DNA from: Combretum micranthum
Lineage: Eukaryota; Streptophyta; Magnoliopsida; Myrtales; Combretaceae
Assembly: GCA_024138025.1 (NCBI GenBank)
Contig: JAMXBD010004272.1
Coordinates: forward strand, 1 to 64,000
Direction of reading: 5' to 3'
Length of the DNA stretch: 64,000 bases
A program made the translations under genes and the position numbers. Under the pieces are notes generated by a model, which had not been told where the DNA came from, searched no databases, and saw only the letters and a program-made list of their open reading frames with translations. Positions 46,507 through 58,700 of the stretch are shown here, one piece after another (position 1 is the stretch's first letter; the number at the start of each line of letters is the position of its first letter).

Positions 46507-49500
46507 TGTCACGCCCCGAAAGGGTACCCTAAACGTGGCAGTCCGCCGTACACAATATTAAAGCCTAAGAATGACCACCTCAGTCACGCGAAGGCTTCCA
46601 TACTATGTACAAGGCGTCTAACACATGGAGGAGACTCATCGGAGTAATACATTTTACGTTGATATAGCTTGAGTAACAATGTAAAGGAAATACAAATTTA
46701 CTATACTTCAGATACAAATCACTATACTTCATAATACAAATCATTAAACTTCAATTACACCTCATCAAAAGATTCCTACTAAAACTATTACAAGGCAAAT
46801 CATAAAACTAGCTGATAACTTCAACATTCTCATTTCTTGCCGGAATCCCGAAGTCATTCTCGGCTTCAACCATCTGGTCCCCACTTTGCATTCTTGAGAT
46901 AACCTGTTCATTTAAACAACTATTGGGGTATAAGCTACACTAGCTTAGTGAGAATTCCCTTAATTTCGTACCATAACAAACAAGTTATAATCATTCATAT
47001 GCTATGCATGAACAAACACGTGAGCAAGCAATTATGCATGGGTATCCGGAACCCACACACAGAACGGATTTACGCCCTCCGTATCTTGGGTTAGGAATGG
47101 TATTGAGTCTACACGACCGCATCTAGTCCCCAAGCCCTCGGCTCTTAGCACTCGACTCGGCTAGGCTCATCCAAGAATGCATCCACATGCGCCTTAGTAC
47201 CCCTGAATGAGCTCTGGCACCGGGTTCGTTATCCAAACGAATCATCCTCGGACCATACCGATCGACCTGCGTAGGAGTAGCATGCTACCAAATGCAATAT
47301 GTCCAATGCGATGCATGACCAATTTAATTTTTGCTTAGGTCACAAATATTTATACATTCCTTAGAGTGACCAACCAATATCACACATATAACAGAAATAA
47401 TATGAACGGTGCAGTTATTCAATCAAATCGTGGTTTCGATATGCTTTAGTATTCTTTGGCATACATTCATCACAGTCTCATCATATATCCCATCCCCATT
47501 CATATCAATTTTTATCTTGTTCCTATAATTCTAATGCAACTAACTACAAGCACAATCAAGGTAACAAAACAAGGAGAAAACTCACTCGGCCATTGGATCA
47601 CCGGTCTTCTAGTAATAATAATTCGGTGGTAGGGAATCGTCGATCTCGGGATCTCCTAAAAAGGAAGAAATACTCTAATAAGTATTTCATCACTTAACTA
47701 ATCCAAACTATCTCATTCAAACCATCAAATTCGCAATTCGCGTCCTAAGCGGAAATTCCAACTTAAAACGGCCATAACTTGGTCATTTTAACTCGGAATC
47801 TCGCAAATTATATATCGATTTCTATCTACTTCGAAAGATCTATCTAATTCTAATATTATTTTCAAGTTTTGAAAATCTTGAAGCTTCGAAAAGTTCGGAT
47901 CAGATTAGGACAGCAACAATTTCAATTTCGAAAAATAGTTTTGTAAATGCTTGAAATGTTTCTACTTGTCAATTCAATTATACATGTAATATGAATGATT
48001 TCCTAACATGAATGACATGAGATGAGCTTAATGCATGCATGATCTTAATGATTTTTGCAACAAGGAAACTTTATAACTTTTTATTTAGCAAGACCATAAT
48101 AACAACTATTTATGAAAAGTCTAGTTTTCTAACTTTGAGTATTTCCATTTGTTTTGGAGTTATTACTTAAGAAAATATAATTATTTTTGTTAAAATTGAG
48201 TCTTCATTATATATATTACTTATGACCTTCATTTCTACATAAAAATTTCCATTTTACACTTTGTAAATATGTTTTCCAATATGATTTACTCAAAAATCCG
48301 AATTTGGTAAAAATTGGTTTTTGATGATTCATTTGGGAAAAACTTGTTTAAAGCATTAAAATTTAAGGCTTTACTATATCAATTACCTAAGGACTTCATT
48401 TAACACATAAAACTTGCAATTTGAGCTCAATACTAAGTGATTACTTATGCATCATCTCAAATTACGAATTTGACAATTTGATCACTAACTCAAATTTTTC
48501 CATTTTAATTCCATTACTTTTTTAACATTACTCATGCCTAAACTCATTTTAACTTGTAAAAATCATTGCTTAATGATATCTACTACCTATATACTTCATT
48601 TTTCACATAAAACATGAGTTTTGGAGTTGATACATGGGTTCTAAAAATTGGTCTTGGTTGGGATCCGAATTTACAAAATTCATTTTTGGTTATATCTTTT
48701 GATAAAATCTATCTAAGCTCATGAAAATCCATTCCTTACATATCATATCTGAGCCTTTCATTTCTTAAATAAAAACTTCATTTTTGAGTTGGAAAACATG
48801 TTTTTAAAATAGGCCTTGGCCAAAATCCGAAAATAGAATTTTTATTTTGAAAATAACTTTTGGAAATCACTTTTGATTCTTGTAAAAAGAAGCCTTGATG
48901 ATATACATATATTAAGCCTTCATTTTCTTAAGTAAAAATTACATTTTGACACTTGGAAAGTGGTTTTTAAATGGGGGTCTTGCCAAAATACGAATTTCAC
49001 AATTTTGTTTGAGTTCATAACTAAGATCTATACTTAATATGAACATAAACATAAAACAAATGCATGGTAATAAGCTATAAACATCATGGATCTAAACTTC
49101 ACTTATCAAAATCCTTCATTTATGGTATCTATACCCTAAGCCCTTCATTTTAAATGAAAAATACACATTTTGAAGTTGAAAAACCACTTTTCTAACTAGG
49201 TCCATTTTCATCCGAATTTTCAAAGTTGATTTTTGTTGAAAACAAAATAGATCTTGGGTTTCCTACAACTTTCCTACCATCATCAAGCTATAGCAAGTTG
49301 TTCATGAACATAAACAAAGATCTAATGCATCTATGAACTCAAAACTTTAGATCTAGTTTTCTAAACTAGTTTTACATGCATGAATCACTAAGATAGACAT
49401 GTGGATGCTAGATCTATGCATAAGTCATAAGGAATAACAAAAATAACAACTTAAATACAAGATCTATGGCATAAACAAAAATCAAAGCTATAGAAAGTTA

Positions 49501-51389
49501 GATCTACAATATATATCAACTTTAAACAAGAAAATCATTATAATACAAGATAATAAAAGTGGAGAAGAGAGTGATTCATTTTTGGCATCATCATCCTAAG
49601 CTTTTAAGCTTATGGAAGGTCATTTGATGCATGAAACCTTCATTACACTTTACCTATATCACCTATGGAGGCTTTGAGATGAAGATTTGCTTAAAAATCT
49701 TCAAGAATATGCATGGAGGCTCAAGAATGGAATGGGGGCAGCTTGGTTATGGTAAGAAACAAGAACAAAATGAAGAGGAAAAGAGAGGAAAAAGAGAGAG
49801 AAAAAGCTAAGGAATAAAAGAGGGAAGAAGGAGTAAATGAAGGAGAGAGAGAAATGAGTGTTTTAATTAATGAATGAGAGAAAAAAAATAAAACAAGGGC
49901 AGCCACTTCTTGGAACATGCTGCACGTGATTTTTGAAGAGAGGAGAGAGAGGGTTTTGTTGAAATTTGACTCAAAATTGAATTGTATAATTAATGTGTAA
50001 TGTAACTTTTTGAAAAAGGATTGAAATATAATTAATTTTAGTCAAAATATGAGTGGATAAAGGACAATGGCAGCCATAAATGGTCAAAAATCTGCCATCA
50101 ATTGTGGGATAATGTGTAGAAAGATTGAAGTGAAAATGAAGTGATATGTGTAAGGTGTACTTGAAGGTATGGGTTGTAAAAGTACTTTATTAATAAAATA
50201 AATTAAAATAAAATAAAATTGGAAAATTTATTCCAAATATTTGTAGCAGATTTTTCATATTTAAAATTAAATAATTATTTGAATTATTTTAGTATTTAAC
50301 AAATATGTTACCGGTATGATCAAAATACGCGAATATGGGCTATAAATAATATTTTTATAACCCGAAAAATTCTAAAAAATTATTTTATGAAAATAAAAAT
50401 ATTTTTAAAATATTTTCAATTATTAAATTAATTTATTTTATTTTTAGTATCGGGTCTTAAACAGAATCTGATCCCGTAAAGACCCGAAACGAACTAAATT
50501 TTAGAAAAACAAAATTTTCTATAACATATAAATATTTATCTAAAAATATAAGGCTTTATAAGAATAATAAAATTTTGTAATGAAATAAAAATGAATAGTG
50601 CAAAGACTAATCAATTACCGGTAATAATGGAAATACGATAAAAAGGTTATAACTGTAACTTTTATAACCCGAAAAATTATATAACTGATATATTTAGAAA
50701 TCTTATGAAATTACGAGTCTAACGGTACTATTGGTATATTTTTGATATCTCGAGCCTCGGGACACGCTTTTCGAAGTCTGTATCCGAACGGGTTCGAAAT
50801 AGGTCAAAAATTTACCAATCTGATATTTTTAAACAAACTCATATTACTATGAGCTATTCTACATATTTAGCTACGCCTCGGTCTCTAGGGTTAGGGGCAC
50901 TAAGTTGCCGGACTTAGGCTATTGCATTCCGATTAGGGTTTCCGGGTGGTTTTCCGGTTTAGATCTTTACCAATTTGGAAACTGATATTTTATGTTTATA
51001 CAACGTATTTAATTTGAGAAATTTATTTTACATTTTATTTTTGTAAGTATTTAATATCTTTTAACGTTTTCGGAATTCTTGATTGGGTTTCATTTCCGAA
51101 AGTTAATCGTTATTTACTTTTTAATAATTTGATTTTGGGGTTCTATATTACCCATTTTTATAAGTCGGGGTTACGTATAGAGTTTGTCGTACGTAATGGT
51201 TTTGGAATTGAAGTATGTTGAGTTCTTATTTTATTTTTAAGGATTCTTATTTTTCTCAAGTTTTGGAAATTTCTGGATTCGCTCGTGTTTTTGGACTAGT
51301 TGAAATTCGGTTTTAATTTGGAGTGATTTTTAGGGTTTATTTTCGAAGTTTATCTTGATATTATTTATTGAAATTTTCCGGGGCTTACA
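46507..51389 (-). mobile_element. 4883-bp solo LTR inserted in the RT of element T
   Basis: On the plus strand it starts TGTCACGCCCCGAAAGGG at 46507 and ends GGGGCTTACA at 51389. The flanks are GCAGC (46502-46506) and ACAGC (51390-51394), a 5-bp duplicate with one mismatch. The RT frame runs on correctly when the LTR and one duplicate are left out, splitting the conserved box between LTNAPA and AFMDL. It is the long subfamily, closest to 6601-11596, with module anchors near 48297, 48463, 48664, 48826, 48989 and 49210 and the palindrome at 46931-46947. Confidence 0.94.
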
Positions 51390-52365
51390 ACAGCTGGTGC
51401 ATTAGTCAGTCCAAACGACATTACCAGGAACTCGTAGTGCCTATAACGGGTACGGAAAGCCGTCTTGGGTACATCCTCAGGCCTAATCCTCAATTGATGA
51501 TATCCCAAACGCAAATCAATGCGTGAGAACACACAAGCTCCTTGCAATTGATCAAACAAATCATCAATTCTTAGCAAGGGATACCGATTCTTGACAGTCA
51601 GTTTATTCAACTCCCGATAGTAGATACACAATCTCATCGATCCATCCTTCTTCTTTACAAATAAAACGGGTGCGCCCCATGGCAATACACTCGGTCTTAT
51701 AAACTTTTGATCCAGAAGTTCTTGCAACTGTGTCTTTAACTCTTTTAACTCAGCCGATGCCATCTGGTATGGTGCTTTGGATATCGGTTCGGTGTTTGGA
51801 GCCAAAACGATCTCAAAATCAATTTCTCTTTTTGGTGGTAATCCCGGTAGGATCTCAGGAAACACATCCAAATACTCATTCACCACCGGTATATCCTTTT
51901 CCTCGCGGGTTCCCTCTTCATCTAAGACACCTTCAATCGGTATTATCTCTTCATCCTCCATCATCAGCTCAAACGAGTTTACACCAAACCTTCTCGGAAC
52001 TAGGGTTTCTCCCACAAATTCTACTTTTTCTCCCAATTGATCATAGAAACTCACTGTTTTCTTTTGGCAATCCACTATCGCTTTTACCTTGCTTAGCCAA
52101 CTAATTCCGAGGATAACTTCGTATTTATTCATCTCCAACATTATCAAATCACTTTTGGAGTTGTGTCCATGAACTTCCAACGGACAATCCTTCACCAATT
52201 GTCGGGTTGATACAACACTTCCTGTGGAGGTCTTAATCCGTAGACTAACCGTAGTTGTGGCTATAGGTAATCCCAATTGGTTAGCCAAACTATTGGTGAC
52301 GAACGAATGAGTCGCTCCCATGTCAGATAAAACGTAAGCTTCCACGCCATTCACCCGTATGTGTC
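51390..52365 (-). pseudogene. pol: Element T protease and RT N-terminal half, interrupted
   Basis: The stretch is open from the candidate splice acceptor (52365) to the solo LTR. Protease comes first: [19 protein letters not shown], then [20 protein letters not shown]. The active-site triplet reads D-M-G where relatives have D-S/T-G, so the aspartate is kept but its neighbour is unusual. RT follows: [20 protein letters not shown], then [65 protein letters not shown], then [13 protein letters not shown] at the LTR junction. The polymerase part copies RNA to DNA; its second half with the FIDD box is at 46506 and leftward. Confidence 0.92.
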
Positions 52366-52528
52366 CTGAGGTCAACAAATATCCATCACAATCGATCCCT
52401 ACAACATCCTTAAGGTTATCTACACAGGGTTCTTACTTCCAGCTTTCCCATATCATATTCAATTTCATTCAGGCAACAATTTAAATTTGTAACTTAAATT
52501 TCAGCTAGAGAGGGTTTCTGTTACTAAC
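52366..52528 (-). other. Candidate 163-nt GT-AG intron between gag and protease of element T
   Basis: On the minus strand the gag frame ends GLVTG then TAG, the stop falling in GTGACAG|GTTAGT. Skipping from 52528 to 52366, where the sequence is TTGTTGACCTCAG|GACAC, joins LVTG to [10 protein letters not shown] in frame (phase 1). The result matches the usual Ty3 gag-protease junction (VTG followed by a beta strand leading to D-T/S-G). The segment contains in-frame stops on the gag side and is AT-rich. Alternative: separate gag and pol frames, because about 30 codons before 52366 are open in the pol frame after a TAA. Confidence 0.5.
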
Positions 52529-53910
52529 CTGTCACCAGGCCGCTACCAGCGCCTTCACTTTGATCCAAAGTTACCAATTCTACATCCTCCTCCTCATCTT
52601 CCTCGACCATCCACTGGCCTTCGAAGTCATATAACCTTATCCCATGCATTGTTGAAGTTGCTCGGCTCCCGCTTTTGTTACCCGACCTCATAAGGTTGGT
52701 ATTACTTGGAGCTCCATAGGGTCAAGCGGCCACACTTTTCCGCTGGGAACATTCAGAGGCTAGATGTCCCTTTCCCTTGCAAATAAAGCAAGTCATAGCC
52801 AGCTTCTTTGGGCACGTGTAGACCATGTGGCCAGCGTCGCCACAGAAATAGCATTTGTTTTTCAGCAACTGGCACTGCCTAGGAGTGTGTGCTCCCTTAC
52901 ATTTCCAACACGTGACATTGGCCTTGAACTGGGTCGGTTTGCTGCTAGACTCATCCTTGAATCCTTGGTAAGGTCTGTACCTCTTTCCTTTTAGTCCTGA
53001 ACTCGAGGCGTCGAATGGCCTCCTTCCAAATACCCTCTTTTCAGGCTCTGGTACTTCCTTTTTCTGGCCACTTCAATCACCCGGGCCTTCTCTACCATTT
53101 CAGGATATGTCCTGACTCCAAACTCTTCCAACTTGATCCGCAGTTCCTCATCTAAGCCTCCCAGAAATACTGCTTCTTTAATTCTTCACTATCCCTGAAA
53201 GACTCAGGGGCATACTGCAACAAGTGAACGAACTCGGTTTCATATTGCTCTGTCCTCCCCTTTTGCTTTACATGGAGGAAATCAGCACTTATTTCACCTC
53301 AAGCTGGAGGAAAATAATTGTTCAGAAATTCCCGCGAAAGGTTTCCCAAGTGGCCGGGGCAGTCAGGTTTCTTCTCTTGGAGTCCCACTAGACCGCCGCA
53401 TTATACCTTAGCATATATGTTCCATATTCTAACTGCAGGTAAGGTGGAATCTCGTATGCAGAAAAAGAACGCTCAACTTGAGCCAACCAGTCCTCGGCTT
53501 CATCCGGTTTACCGAATGCCCATCAAAATACCGGTTGCTCTTAATAAAGTCTGGTAAGGAGCTTCGGTGGGGTCTCTGTATGGCGGGGGGTGGCGACAAC
53601 GGCACATTATAGGAATGCTCCTCTTGTGGAGCCGGTGCCTCTGCAGTCATTTCCCGATGATCTGCGGGTGGGGGATGTGGGGCCGAATCCCGAGCACTTT
53701 GCCCAGGGTGGGGTTCTGAACTGGATTCTGATTTTGAATGAAGGTGTTCAGAAGATTGGCCAATTGTCCAATCGCATTTAGCACATCACCCTGTTGATTT
53801 TGGGGTGCAGCCCCTTGGGGGTTAGGTGGTGGCATAGCCGGCTGATCGGCTCGTTCGAGTTAGACCCTTGTTCCCGATTCCGAATTCGTCGGTTCCGTCT
53901 GTTTACACAT
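52524..53910 (-). pseudogene. gag: Element T gag with three zinc knuckles, frameshifted
   Basis: The minus-strand start is ATG 53910 (MCKQTEPTNSESG) with a stop soon after. Then come a Pro/Gln-rich helix (NAIGQLANLLNTFIQNQNP, about 53780), the capsid domain in broken frames (TWETF, EFLNNYFPPA, FLHVKQKGRTEQYETEFVHL at about 53365-53200), and three zinc knuckles at 52910-52749. The knuckles are CWKCKGAHTPRQC (a CX2CX3HX4C variant), CYFCGDAGHMVYTC and CFICKGKGHLASEC. The end is acidic (EEDEEEDVELVTLDQ) before GLVTG and TAG at 52524-52526. Gag builds the particle and binds RNA. At least one frameshift and two nonsense codons are present. Three knuckles instead of one or two is notable. Confidence 0.87.
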
Positions 53911-54462
53911 TATTTAATGAATTTTTAGTATTCTTAGGAGGTTTCAGATTCCAAAAAGGACTAGTTTGTTAACAAGGTTTTGAAAATTGCGAAAATTCAA
54001 AATCAATTTAGAAGGAAACAGAGTTTCATAAATTCATATAATCACAAGGAGAATATAAGAATTCACACATAGAGTAACAAGTTGACATTTCATAACAATA
54101 ATGTGAATGAATGAATGCTCATGCAATCTATATGCGGTTAATGTTCTTTATGTATTGTGACTATCATGCATGCTTTTCTCAACTCCTTTCCTTTGAAATA
54201 AACACGATCTTTTCATTACTTTAGCGAGCCATACAAATATTACATCAAGATTTTTGTTCCCAAAATTTGGCTAGCTAAGTTCCAATTCCGATTCTAACAA
54301 TTTTCCTATTTCCGAAAACATGACAAAATACAGGGAAAAGAAACAAATAAAGTACTAACTATCCTGAAATCCTAAGGCAAATTGGCATCCCGCATTGCCT
54401 ACTACAAAATAAGAAAATCAGGACTCCTCTTGGACTTCATGGGTTAGCTATCATCCCGGTCT
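53911..54462 (-). other. Spacer between ORF1 and gag in element T
   Basis: About 550 bp, AT-rich, with no open frame of note. Its presence means gag has its own ATG well away from ORF1, so separate translation or splicing would be needed. Confidence 0.55.
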
Positions 54463-55575
54463 CTACTCATCACTAGAGTCATCGGGGGTCGAGCTAGGAG
54501 GTCGTCTCCTGCTGGTAGAACCACCGTCGTCCCGTCGGATGAACAAACTAAGGTATTCCCTCGTAGTCATCCTCCGTTTCCTAGTAGGTCGGACTAAGGG
54601 TTCCGGGTCTTCACTTTCCTCCTCTTCCTCAGTACCTTGCCCTTCCCTCGGGCTTACATCGTTTCCTCACCTCTAACCTCGGCTCACTCACCTGAGTCTC
54701 TATTATCTCATTCTCTCTCACTGGCTCTCCACCCATGCCTTCTATCTCCATAGGCTCGGGGGCTACAGGCTCAGCTACTACCATATCAAGTACAGGGGGA
54801 TTTTCACCTTCTACATAAACATCCTCCACATCAAGGGGTCAAACTGGGTTCCACCCTACCACTATCAGGTATCTCCAGCTCCCGATTAAAATCCCATACA
54901 ATCGGGTTGGGTTCCGGATTCACTTCAGCTTCCGGCTCGGCAGGTGGGGTAGGGGTTCTAGGAACTACATTTTCTTCCCAGTTAGGATCCTCCTCAGGGT
55001 CCTCTTCCTCTTCTTCTTCTTCATCCTCTCCAATCACAGGCCCCATTCAATTGCATGCCTATATCAATAGCTGGAGGTGGAGCTATCACTCGGGGTGGGA
55101 GAATATCTAAGTAAATCGCATGCCAAGTGATATGATTCCATGCATCTGCTAAATTCCAGTCAGGGTGATCATACAAATTATCATGGGCATACACATATAA
55201 AGGCCCTATGGGAATCCATACTCTAAAATCTGGAGGGGTTCGGTTTCCTCCACCCTTCAAAATAAATGTAGCTTCTCTAGTCATGGGCTCACGCCCATAA
55301 TCAACCATGATCCTCTCTAGAGTATAAATTGTCTCCAATTTTGTCCAGCTCCTCCTTCCCATGGGATCATACCTCAATCGATCCACTACCGCAGCCCATC
55401 TGGTATATCTCAATCCATCCTTCCACAATTTGTACATTTCCCCTATAGTCCGGGGATGTCTGGCTAAGGCAAAATCTTCACACAACTCTCTTAACCTCAA
55501 CCTATATTCCACCATCGTCTCATCGTTTCTCTTTGTGAAGTTCCTGGCCCGCTCCCTGGTCTCACCCAAGGAGAC
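54463..55575 (-). pseudogene. Element T ORF1 (extra ORF between PBS and gag), frameshifted
   Basis: About 370 codons in sense orientation, ending at TAG 54463-54465. The conserved N-terminal half (55575-55030) reads VSLGETRERARNFTKRN, DETMVEYRLRLRELCEDFAL, KLWKDGLRYTRWAAV, ETIYTLERIMVDYG, REATFILKGGG, DFRVWIPIGPLYVYAHD, then WNHITWHAIYLDILPP. The middle is acidic (GEDEEEEEEEDPEEDP) and the end mixes basic and acidic runs (RPTRKRRMTTREYLSL, PPSSTPDDSSDE). Frameshifts lie near 55035, 54838 and 54665. There is no ATG before the conserved part; the frame opens right after an in-frame TAG at 55576-55578. Homologues are at 25448 and 5611. MVEYRLR to WKDGL resembles the C-terminal half of a gag capsid, so ORF1 may derive from a duplicated gag, but its role is unknown. 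Confidence 0.8.
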
Positions 55576-55696
55576 CTACATAATACAATACTCCTAATCA
55601 GACTTAGCAAGAAAACGTTTTTAACTCCATTTAACCTATTAGTTAGATTTCTAAGTCCGGTTTCTTTTAATCCTATTGTCTTGCTTTATAACCTAG

Positions 55697-55709
55697 TGCT
55701 CTGATACCA
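55697..55709 (-). promoter_or_regulatory. Element T primer-binding site
   Basis: The minus strand reads TGGTATCAGAGCA, 8 bases (GTTTAAGT) after the LTR end at 55718. It is identical in sequence and spacing to element N. Confidence 0.95.
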
Positions 55710-55717
55710 ACTTAAAC

Positions 55718-58700
55718 TGTCACGCCCGTAGGGTATCCTAAACGTAACAGCCCGCCACATACTAAATAAGACTCTCGAGTTCCCTACCCGAGCCCTTCGG
55801 GAGTCTTAAGTAGATGTAAAGTTCCTTTACGACAATAGAATACTTCAACAAATGGAGTTAAACAGTTTAATGTGGCATTCATTAGCCATAGATAATAAAT
55901 CAAAACGCATAATTATAGTTTACAAAATCTAAGGGGCATTCCCCCGCAAAATAATAACAAGTCCATTACAGTCATCCAGAGTCCTTAGTTTCCAACGGAA
56001 GTCTATACAAAAGAATGGATTAAACTTCTTGGGGAAACTCCTATCTCCGGTACCTGTGCTGTGGCTTGCCTCGGCCTAAGCCATATAAACTCGTGCTGCA
56101 ACAGATAAAAACTATGGGGGCGTAAGCTAACTAGCTTAGTGAGTAATAACTTCCATAACACAATTAAATACAATCATTCAAGCAAGTGATTATTCAAGCA
56201 AGTGTATGCATCAAACATGTGATCAACAAACATATGACCAACCGGAAATCATATGTGGATGGACTTGCGCCCTCCATCCCGGGTTAGCAGATTAACGAAT
56301 CCTGCGGTACGACGCCGTTTAAGCTCACGGTCAACTAACAATATTTCGTTTTATGGATCACGATTAACCAACAATTCGTTTTATGGATCACGAAAAACCA
56401 ACCAATGCGAATGCTCCAACCCCATCGTGATATGAATGAATCCAATTTACAATTGAAGTCGAATATCATTATTCAATTCTTTTAGGTGACCAACAAGTAT
56501 TCGCAGACATTCATCATAAGATACTAGCTAATCAGTCAATAGCTTAACACCCGGTTTCGATATTCCTTAAGTTCCATTTCACATATCAACAGTAGACAAC
56601 ATATATAATTCCCATATACCCCATCATGCATATACAATTTCTTTTTATCTTTGCCTATACCACTAGTGCCACTACATTACAATCACATTCATTAATTGAG
56701 AGTGGAAGTAAAACTCACTCGGCCATTGGACGCCGGTCTTTCTAATAGTAGTAGTCGGGAGGTAGGGTGTCGTCCTGCTCGGGATCACCTACCAAGCAAG
56801 AATAATCCTAATGAGATTCTCATTATGTAACTAAATCAAGCTATACATCTAAACTAGATGAATTCGGATTTCTCGCTATTTGCGGAAGTTCCGACTTAAA
56901 ACGGCCATAACTTGGTCATTTAACTCGGAATTTCGCAAATTTTATATCGATCTCTATCTACTTCGAAAGATCTATCTATTTCTAATATTATTCAAGTTTT
57001 GAAAATAGTAAAGTCACGGAACAGTGGGATCAGATCTGTTCTGCCTTTCTCAATTCCGAAATTTGTTTTGCTTTTGATAAGAAATGTTCCTAGTTGATGA
57101 TTCATGCATGAATGGTATAGGAATGAATTACTAACATGAATGGCATGTAATGGACTCAATATATGCATGGTCATGATGATTTTGTGATAATAAACTCTTA
57201 TGAACTCCTAAGTGTTAGAAAATTCATAAAGGTTATTTCTAAGAAGCTATTCTTCCACTTTACACTCTTAGGGTTTCTTTGACTTTTAATCTTGTAATCC
57301 ACTTGTTATCTAACTAAAAATAAGTTCTCAAAGTCTATATTAATCATGGCCTTCATTCATGCATAAAAATCCATTTTTCATTTGGTAAACATGTCTTTAA
57401 ACAAGCTTTTTGTAAAAATCCGAATTTTTGAAATTTCATTTTCTTGCATTTTTCTTATGGAAAAACTTGTCTAATGAATTAAAAATTGAAGCTCCAATAT
57501 ATATATTATCTAAGGACTTCATTTAGCTTATAAAACATCCAATTTAGACTTAGATACTAAGTGTTCTTGTAGGCATGAACCTAAGTTACGAATTTAACTA
57601 TTGATCAACATATCAATATTTTTCATTCTAACTCCACACTTTTTTACATTCCTATCATGCCTAAACTCATCCAAGCTTATGAAAATCATTCTTTCAAGAT
57701 ATCTATACACATACCCTTCATTTTTCTTGAAATATGAGTTCAAAAGTGATTTTGGTGGTTTTAAAGTAGGGTTTCCATTTCATCCGAATTTTCAACATTT
57801 CATATTTGACAAAGTCCTTCCTTTTTCAATGTTCTTGCTTCTATATGAAATCTACTATCTAACACTCTATACATATCAAGACTACACTTTTATGATCACC
57901 AATGCATGGAAATAAAAATAGCTCTATGATCATACATGTACATGAATTTGTGGATGTCTAAACCTTAGATCTACTAAATATAATGCATGAATCATGGATC
58001 TCATGGCATGAACAACAAGATATATGCAAGATCTTTACTTTACATGCATGAACAAGATGAATCTTAACATAAACACATCTAAACATTAGATCCATGTCTT
58101 GTGATGGCTTGATATTCTTGTTCATGTGTTTTCATGTCCCTAGCAAGAGCATCATGGGGGTTAAATGAGAAAACACACAAGATATAGTCTTGCCATTACA
58201 AGATCTAGGAAGAACAAGGTCTGAAATCAACATACCAAAGGAGTCTTGAAATGAAAAAGAGAAGAAAACAAGTTGAAGTTGTGAGGGAATGGGGGAGAGG
58301 GGCTCATGGCACCACTAGAGAGAAAAGAGAGGGTTTTTGTTCTTTTACAAATTTGAAACAAGAAGAAAATGAAGAGAGAGAGAGAACATTTAGTATATAT
58401 ATTAAGTGAATTAGGGTTTAATTAAATAAAATGAAGTAAAAATAATTTAATTGAGAGGGAAACTAGGGGGGGGCGCCTGCCACACTTCATGTGTGTGTGT
58501 GTGTTTTAAAATTTGATTTTTGTAATTTAGTAAATTAAAATGTAATAAATGTGATAATTATTTAAGAGACAAAATTTCTTGGAAAAGAAAATTGAAATGA
58601 GTAGTTGTAAGGATGTAAGAATAGGGTATGGGTAGTGTGTAGTGTAGGTTGTACTTGTGAATAGTAGACAAGACATCTACTTTACCGGTTGTTCCGAAAA

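Noticed and set aside
51730..52104. 124-codon plus-strand frame
   Set aside because: Antisense of the protease-RT stretch, with no motif of its own.
54907..55110. Serine/glycine-rich plus-strand frame
   Set aside because: Antisense of the Glu-rich ORF1 tail.
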